Of a DNA stretch of 64,000 nucleotides, positions 59,119 through 64,000 are shown one piece after another. Every line of letters begins with the position of its first letter. The first letter of the stretch is position 1. Location: positions 310,001-374,000 of the forward strand of contig NZ_JAHLDM010000001.1 of the NCBI RefSeq assembly GCF_018861295.1. The letters are read 5' to 3'. The notes below the pieces were generated by a model. The model had not been told where the DNA came from, did not search any database, and saw only the letters and a list, made by a program, of their open reading frames with translations. A program made the translations under genes and the position numbers. The DNA comes from Clostridium_AD estertheticum_D (GTDB lineage Bacteria; Bacillota; Clostridia; Clostridiales; Clostridiaceae).

Positions 59119-59182
59119 ATCCTTCTGAAGTCGTCAATGAATCTTCTTCGAAGCTGTTGCAGCGACCCAGGAGATGATTTAA
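59119..59182 (+). repeat. Dispersed hairpin element, copy R3
   Basis: TCCTTCTGAAGTCGTCAATG, inner hairpin CTTC-TTC-GAAG flanked by CAA/TTG, then GCAGCGACCCAGGAGATGATTTAAC. It shares the conserved flanks with R2, while the inner stem differs in both arms. Confidence 0.8.
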
Positions 59183-59261
59183 CTTTTTATTTAAACTAAT
59201 AAAGTAGTTTAAATAAAAACTGAACGTGTTCTATAAATATATAGTATACTAAACGTTCCTA

Positions 59262-59474
59262 ATGAGCAAGGAAGGAAATGTAATTAATAAAACAATAGAA
59301 GAAGGATAATCTGATCCAAAGGTAGATGAGGCATATCGTACAATATATTTTAAGCCTCGCCGAAATATTTCGAAATGAATTTTAGAACATGGAATTTCAA
59401 GAGGAGAATTGAGAAAAGATATGAATATAGATGTAAGCATTGATTTAATTTGGTGCGTTATGCGTTCCTTTTGA
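59262..59474 (+). pseudogene. TetR-family regulator, C-terminal relic
   Basis: In one frame 'MSKEGNVINKTIEEG*SDPKVDEAYRTIYFKPRRNISK*', then after a frame change 'ILEHGISRGELRKDMNIDVSIDLIWCVMRSF*'. This is the TetR_C end of an AcrR-type repressor (…PRR…EILERGxxRGELRxDxDID…). It has internal stops, a frameshift and no DNA-binding domain; its end overlaps the HxlR gene tail. Confidence 0.65.
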
Positions 59475-59777
59475 CCATTTTGTAACTTCATTTAATGCAT
59501 TCACTAAATTTAATCCATTTGGAGTTAGAGAATATTCCACATGTGGAGGAATTTCATTATATTGAACCCTTTTAACTATATTTTCTTTTACTAGTTCTTT
59601 TAAAATTTTAGCGAGCATCATATCTGTAATGCCATTTAATTGCCGTTTTAATTGATTAAATCTAACATAATCTGCTTGATGTAATTCCCATATAAGTCTT
59701 ATCTTCCATTTTCCACCTATAATATTAGTTGCATATTCAAGTGGACAATCTGGAAGTAAGAATTTGTCTTCGGTCAA
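59445..59777 (-). CDS. HxlR-family regulator
   Basis: 110 aa: 'CPLEYATNIIGGKWKIRLIWELHQADYVRFNQLKRQLNGITDMMLAKILKELV' is the HxlR/YodB winged helix with the N-terminal Cys (in 'PDCPLE') that senses electrophiles in YodB/QorR. Start TTG 59777 lies 9 nt after GGGAG; TTG 59786 abuts it. It is between the nitroreductase/SDR operon and the DsbA-like gene, either of which it might control. Confidence 0.88.
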   Translation of the reverse strand: MTEDKFLLPDCPLEYATNIIGGKWKIRLIWELHQADYVRFNQLKRQLNGITDMMLAKILKELVKENIVKRVQYNEIPPHVEYSLTPNGLNLVNALNEVTKWSKGTHNAPN

Positions 59778-59993
59778 TCTAATCAACTCCCTTTTAATAT
59801 ATAATTTTTATATCTATTATAATACAGATAAATACACAATACTATATTTTATTATAGTATCTATAATTTTATTGCGTACTTGTTCTATATAGATATATGT
59901 ATATAATTGAATTTGCAAGTAAGATTTAACTCGAGTTAATATTAATAGATGTACATTTATAAAAAAATATTTAATCGAAAGTGGTGTTTATAA

Positions 59994-60710
59994 ATGAAAA
60001 TAGAAATATGGTCAGATTACGCATGTCCATACTGTTATATAGGAAAACGTAGATTAGAAAAGGCTTTAGAGAGTTTTTCGGATAGAAAAGATATAGAGAT
60101 TAGTTTTAAAAGTTTTGAACTAGATCCAAGTGCTAGTTATAAAACAACAACAAATACGAGAGAAAGAATTTCAGTAAAATATCGTATGAGTAGTGAAAAA
60201 GCACAACAGATGATAGATAGTATAACTGAATATGCTAAAAGTGTTGGACTAGATTTTAATTATGGTAAAGTACGTTATACAAATACATTTGATGCTCATC
60301 GTATTGCAAAATATGCAGAAACTAAAGGAAAAGGAATAGAAATTTCAGAAAAATTATTACATGCATATTTTACTGAAAATAAACAAATGAGTGATCATAG
60401 GGTATTAACTGATATTGCTATTGAATTTGGCTTAGATAAATTAGAAGTAGAAGATATATTAAATGGTAAAAAGTTTGCACAGGATGTTCGTAATGACGAA
60501 TATGAAGCTGGTAAACTTGGAATACAAGCAGTTCCATTCTTTTTGATTAACGAAAAATACTCAATTTCAGGTGCCCAATCATCAAGAGTATTTAAAAAGG
60601 TTATTGAAAAAGCATTACAAGAAGAAAAAATATTGGAAAATGTAGAAGATGATAACTTAGGCGGTATGGTTTGTAATAGTGACGGCTGTAGTATTCCAAA
60701 TAATAAATAA
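59994..60710 (+). CDS. DsbA-family oxidoreductase (FrnE-like)
   Basis: A 238-aa thioredoxin-fold protein of the FrnE/HCCA group: 'IWSDYACPYCYIGKRRLEKAL' (CPYC), 'SFELDPSASYKTTTNTRERI' and 'GIQAVPFFLINEKYSISGAQS' (cis-Pro). The tail 'MVCNSDGCSIP' adds two cysteines. It is cytosolic (no signal). Relatives are disulfide isomerases linked to oxidative stress, in keeping with the nearby HxlR. SD is weak before ATG 59994. Confidence 0.9.
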   Translation: MKIEIWSDYACPYCYIGKRRLEKALESFSDRKDIEISFKSFELDPSASYKTTTNTRERISVKYRMSSEKAQQMIDSITEYAKSVGLDFNYGKVRYTNTFDAHRIAKYAETKGKGIEISEKLLHAYFTENKQMSDHRVLTDIAIEFGLDKLEVEDILNGKKFAQDVRNDEYEAGKLGIQAVPFFLINEKYSISGAQSSRVFKKVIEKALQEEKILENVEDDNLGGMVCNSDGCSIPNNK

Positions 60711-60719
60711 TACTTATCT

Positions 60720-60746
60720 ATTGTAGCTCCGTAGGAGATGATTTAA
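60720..60746 (+). repeat. Dispersed hairpin element, partial copy R4 (3' half)
   Basis: ATTGTAGCTCCGTAGGAGATGATTTAA matches the 3' half of R1 with two changes (T for C at equivalent places). It lies between the DsbA-like and MBL genes. The 5' half is missing. Confidence 0.65.
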
Positions 60747-60786
60747 TAATAAAGCTCATAATATATGTCTTATAAGGAGCACACAA

Positions 60787-61428
60787 ATGATTATAGAATT
60801 ACCGGTAACAGGTGTTTTTACAACAAATTCATATTTTTTAATAGATAGTGAAAGTAATCATGGCTTTCTAATTGATCCAGGTGCAGAAGCTAATAAATTA
60901 TTAAACTATATAAGAGAAAATAATTTAGTAATTGAAAAAATTCTTATAACACATAGCCATTTTGATCATATTGGTGCAGTAAAAGAAATAAGTGAAGCAC
61001 TAAATATACCAGTTTATGTACATGAGGAGGGTAAAAAATATATCCAAAACACACTATGGAATTTATCATCTGGTTGTGGACAAAATATTACTATAGAAGC
61101 AACAAATTACATGAAAAATAATGATTTAATTAAATTAAAAGCTAATTCTAAAATAACATTAAGAGTTATTTATGTGGCAGGACATACTTTAGATGGGGTA
61201 GTTTTTTATAGTGAAAATGAGAAAGCAGCATTTGTAGGAGATAGTATTTATAATGGTGAGATAGGTATAAGCGATTATTATGGTGGAGATTTAGTTACAT
61301 TGCTTACTGAAGTTAAACATAAAATTTTAACGATGCCAGAAGACACTGTACTTTATCCAGGACATGGTCAGACTACAACGGTAAGGCGTGTCAAAAATAC
61401 AAATTCTTATTTTCGAATGTCTGATTAG
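60787..61428 (+). CDS. MBL-fold hydrolase (glyoxalase II-like)
   Basis: 213 aa: 'LITHSHFDHIGAVKEI' (HxHxDH), 'VIYVAGHTLDGVVFY', 'AAFVGDSIY' and 'LYPGHGQTTTV', as in YcbL-type glyoxalase II homologues. It probably cleaves a thioester; the true substrate is unknown. Short SD (AAGGAG at 60773-60778) before ATG 60787. It may share transcription with the DsbA-like gene. Confidence 0.9.
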   Translation: MIIELPVTGVFTTNSYFLIDSESNHGFLIDPGAEANKLLNYIRENNLVIEKILITHSHFDHIGAVKEISEALNIPVYVHEEGKKYIQNTLWNLSSGCGQNITIEATNYMKNNDLIKLKANSKITLRVIYVAGHTLDGVVFYSENEKAAFVGDSIYNGEIGISDYYGGDLVTLLTEVKHKILTMPEDTVLYPGHGQTTTVRRVKNTNSYFRMSD

Positions 61429-61497
61429 TAAGTAGGTTCGAAGAATAATAATGAACTATTTTGTAACTTTAAGTAATGAGAAATGAGGAAGAAATTT

Positions 61498-63135
61498 ATG
61501 TTTAAGTCTATAAGAAAAAATTTAATTTTTAATTTTGTAGTCATGGCTGCAATTATTTTAATAATTAATACTACTTTTTCAACTTATCAAATGGTAACAG
61601 GATTACAAAATCAAATGAAATATGATGGTAGTAATCTAGCAAATATTATAAAGATAAGCATAGAAAATGCTGGAACTGATAATATCAGTAAAATACAATC
61701 TATAGTTGATGAAAATTATAAGCAATCAGAGGGAAATTTATTTTATATAGGGGTAATTTCACCTGATAGTATACTTTTAGCAGGGAGCGCAAAGGATTCC
61801 ATTGGACAAAAAATAGATTTAAAAGAATTAGATGAGACTTTGAAAGGAAAGACTGAAGCTTATATGTCTGAATTTAAAAATACGCCTGCATATAATGTAA
61901 CAGTACCTATAAAACAAGGAGACAAGGTAGTGTTGAGTGTTTCAGTAGGTATTTCTGTGAATAATATGGAAAATGCAATAAGAGGTGCTATAGTAAAAGC
62001 TATTATTGTTAGTATTATTATTTTAATGCTGGTTACTGTTGCTGGAATAATAATAGGAAAAAGAATAGCTGAGCCTATAGAAAGCATAGAACGTACCGTT
62101 GAAGAAGTAGGGAAAGGAGATTTAACTTCAGAATATACCGTTAAAGGGAAGGATGAAATTGGCAGGCTTGCTTATACAAGTAATGAAACCGCAAAAAGTC
62201 TTAGAGTACTTATAAAGAAAATTAAATCTATTTCTTTAAGTTTAAATAATATATCACAAGACATTTCAACTGGTGGTGAAGAAGTGGCCTTAGCCAGTGA
62301 AGAAATTGCAGCAGCTGTTACAAGCGTATCTGAACAGGGTATAAATCAAACTGAGGCTTTATCAGATGCACTTAAAATTTTAGAAGATTTTTCATCAGAC
62401 TTAAACAATGTAAGCGGTAAATTAGTTAAACTAGCTCAAGATGGAGAAGAAATAAAGAATGACTCAACTAAAGGGGCAGAAAATATAACTACTTTATCAA
62501 ATACTATAGAAGATATGCAAAAATCCTTTCATACTGTAAGAAATAAAGTCGAAAATTTAGATGAAACTATATCACAAATTAATTCTATTGTAGATGTTAT
62601 AAATAGTGTAGCTAAACAAACAAATCTATTAGCATTAAATGCATCTATAGAAGCAGCAAGAGCGGGAGAATCAGGAAGAGGTTTTTCAGTTGTAGCTGAA
62701 GAAATAAAAAAACTTGCTGAAGAAGTTTTGAACTCGGCTAAAGATATAACGGGTTTAGTTAATAAGGTTATGAAAAAAACAAAGGATGTTTCAGAAACTA
62801 CTGATTTTGCAGCTAATATAGTAGAGGAAAGTAAAGAAAATATAGCAGAATCAGTAAGTGTTTTCAAGGAGGTTATTAATAAAATAAATAACATTCCAGT
62901 AAAAATAAATGAAGTTAATGAAGTACTTCAAAGAACTATGAAAGGCAAAGATAAAATTTTATCTACAGTAGAGAGGATAGCCTCAAACTCAGAGGAAATC
63001 TCATCACTTTCAGAAGAAGTTACAGCGTCCACAGAAGAACAAGCTGCTATAACTAATGGAATAGCTATTACAGCTAACAAATTACTTAATATGGCAAAGG
63101 ATTTAGAAAAGAACACTTCAAGTTTTAAAGTGTAA
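61498..63135 (+). CDS. Methyl-accepting chemotaxis protein
   Basis: A 545-aa transmembrane receptor: TM1 at about 10-32, a single-Cache-like sensor loop of about 130 aa ('YIGVISPDSILLAGSAKDSIGQKI'), TM2 at about 165-187, HAMP ('RIAEPIESIERTVEEVGKGDLT') and the MCP signalling tip 'IVDVINSVAKQTNLLALNASIEAARAGESGRGFSVVAEEIKKLAEE'. ATG 61498 is 7-8 nt from GAGGAAG; ATG 61483 lies before that SD. Ligand unknown. Confidence 0.94.
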   Translation: MFKSIRKNLIFNFVVMAAIILIINTTFSTYQMVTGLQNQMKYDGSNLANIIKISIENAGTDNISKIQSIVDENYKQSEGNLFYIGVISPDSILLAGSAKDSIGQKIDLKELDETLKGKTEAYMSEFKNTPAYNVTVPIKQGDKVVLSVSVGISVNNMENAIRGAIVKAIIVSIIILMLVTVAGIIIGKRIAEPIESIERTVEEVGKGDLTSEYTVKGKDEIGRLAYTSNETAKSLRVLIKKIKSISLSLNNISQDISTGGEEVALASEEIAAAVTSVSEQGINQTEALSDALKILEDFSSDLNNVSGKLVKLAQDGEEIKNDSTKGAENITTLSNTIEDMQKSFHTVRNKVENLDETISQINSIVDVINSVAKQTNLLALNASIEAARAGESGRGFSVVAEEIKKLAEEVLNSAKDITGLVNKVMKKTKDVSETTDFAANIVEESKENIAESVSVFKEVINKINNIPVKINEVNEVLQRTMKGKDKILSTVERIASNSEEISSLSEEVTASTEEQAAITNGIAITANKLLNMAKDLEKNTSSFKV

Positions 63136-63164
63136 TGTTAATATAAAAATAAGGAGGCTAAAAT

Positions 63165-64000
63165 ATGTTTAAACATTTACTTGAACCAGGTAAGATTGGT
63201 AATATGACACTTCGTAATCATGTCATTATGGGGCCAACAGAAACTCATTTTGCTACTTCTGATGGTCAAGTTACTCAGCGCGAAATTGATTATTATGTCA
63301 GAAGGGCAAAAGGCGGAGTAGGTCTTATCGTTACGCATCAGATAGCAGGAAATACAAAGTTTGACCCTATTGATCCATATCCAAGATCATTACGTCTTGA
63401 CGACAATGCCTACATTCCAATGCTTTGCGAGTTGACAGAAGCTGTACATCTAGAAGGAGCCAAGATTGCTCCATTAGTTTCACCGGGCGGTGGTGCACAG
63501 GCTCTTGGGACACCATATGATAGTGGTTCAGAGGGTGTCTACGATATCCCTAATGTAGGTCCAAGTGAGATTCAGTGTCCTGTAGCACAGAAAAAAGTAA
63601 GAAAACTGACTGTAGATGAAATTAAGAAGTCTGTCGAGGTCTTTGGCTTATGTGCAAGACGCGCCAAGATTGCCGGCTTTGATGCATTCTATATTCATGC
63701 ACATTGCGGTTATCTGATAGCGGAATTCCTTTCACCATATTTCAATAACAGGGATGATGAATACGGCGGAAGCTTGGAGAATAGAGCTCGTTTTCTTCTT
63801 GAACTGGTTGCTTCATGCAAGAAGAATGCTGGAGATGATTTTCCGATTGTTGTAAGAATGGCAATTGATGAATATATCGGTGAAGCCGGTAGAGGTGTGG
63901 AAGAGACTGTCAAACTTGCAAAGATGCTTGAGAAGGCAGGAGTAGCGGCTATCGATTGCGGAGCAGGTTTGTTCATGACCATGCCACTTATTTGTCCGAC
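63165..64000 (+). CDS. Old Yellow Enzyme-type NADH:flavin oxidoreductase (3' truncated by window)
   Basis: SD AAGGAGG before ATG 63165; the frame is open to the window end (278 codons). 'MFKHLLEPGKIGNMTLRNHVIMGP', 'YVRRAKGGVGLIVT', 'HAHCGYLIAEFLSPYFNNRDDEYGGSLENRARF' and 'VVRMAIDEY' are the FMN-barrel signatures of the 2,4-dienoyl-CoA reductase/BaiCD/enoate reductase group; a C-terminal Fe-S and FAD part would lie beyond the window. G+C rises markedly from about 63540 on, suggesting foreign origin. Substrate unknown. Confidence 0.9.
   Translation, partial: MFKHLLEPGKIGNMTLRNHVIMGPTETHFATSDGQVTQREIDYYVRRAKGGVGLIVTHQIAGNTKFDPIDPYPRSLRLDDNAYIPMLCELTEAVHLEGAKIAPLVSPGGGAQALGTPYDSGSEGVYDIPNVGPSEIQCPVAQKKVRKLTVDEIKKSVEVFGLCARRAKIAGFDAFYIHAHCGYLIAEFLSPYFNNRDDEYGGSLENRARFLLELVASCKKNAGDDFPIVVRMAIDEYIGEAGRGVEETVKLAKMLEKAGVAAIDCGAGLFMTMPLICP

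Overview
The window is AT-rich chromosomal DNA from a Firmicute, most likely Clostridium sensu stricto or a close relative. This is inferred from the strong AGGAGG-type ribosome binding sites, the TTG/GTG starts, the DUF134, 4Fe-4S and Mrp/MinD proteins, the PyrR-type pyr leader, the PyrB-PyrI-PyrC-PyrF-PyrK-PyrD-PyrE order and the long tRNA array. No species name can be fixed from the sequence alone.

Layout: (1) 1-3.1 kb holds an ORP-like set: a MinD-type ferredoxin-ATPase (cut by the window edge), an MBL-fold protein, a Fur-family regulator and a DUF134 regulator, with broken TSUP and NifX-like genes between them. (2) 3.3-13.7 kb is a sulfur/redox region: two NapH-like polyferredoxins, two stand-alone rhodaneses, two thioredoxins, a HesB-like protein, an ArsR regulator and an 826-aa CoA-disulfide reductase/rhodanese/TusA/DsrE-like fusion. 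A two-component system sits in the middle. Its promoter, the divergent promoter of a secreted protein and the promoter of the SHOCT/polyferredoxin operon share one 11-bp direct-repeat element at identical distance from the -10. CsoR/CstR-like palindromes sit at the divergent rhodanese/thioredoxin promoters. (3) 13.7-20.6 kb: LysR plus split chromate transporter, a methyltransferase, a second DUF134/Mrp/NifX-like group, and YeiH plus LysR. (4) 20.6-27.6 kb: arsenic region with thioredoxin-like protein, permease, ArsR, GNAT (ArsN1-like), ArsR, ArsD, ArsA, Acr3 and ArsC. (5) 28-33.3 kb: NUDIX, peptide-binding lipoprotein, a 457-aa orphan, RdgB and YfcE-type phosphodiesterase. (6) 33.5-35.3 kb: 18 tRNA genes plus one tRNA relic, arranged as a duplicated array. 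(7) 35.3-40.4 kb: recombinase relics flanking a compositionally different island (LysR, cyclophilin-like proteins, Fe-alcohol dehydrogenase, flavodoxin-like reductase). (8) 40.5-46 kb: MarR plus serine hydrolase sharing an operator, a lipoprotein, and dhaKLM. (9) 46.2-52.4 kb: complete pyrBICFKDE operon behind a leader with two PyrR-type hairpins. (10) 52.4-64 kb: accessory genes (DUF421, YmaF, a frameshifted CDP-alcohol phosphatidyltransferase, a pentapeptide-repeat protein, AEC transporter, SDR, ferredoxin-nitroreductase, HxlR, DsbA-like, MBL, MCP) and the start of an Old Yellow Enzyme-type reductase.

Two dispersed elements deserve most attention. One is a ~60-nt hairpin element ending in CAGGAGATGATTTAA, present at 27.77, 47.86 and 59.12 kb with a partial copy at 60.72 kb, in which paired arms change together between copies. 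The other is a ~200-bp foldback element with perfect terminal inverted repeats, present twice in opposite orientations (30.35 and 52.39 kb). Neither encodes a recognisable protein. I saw no CRISPR array, intact insertion sequence or prophage.
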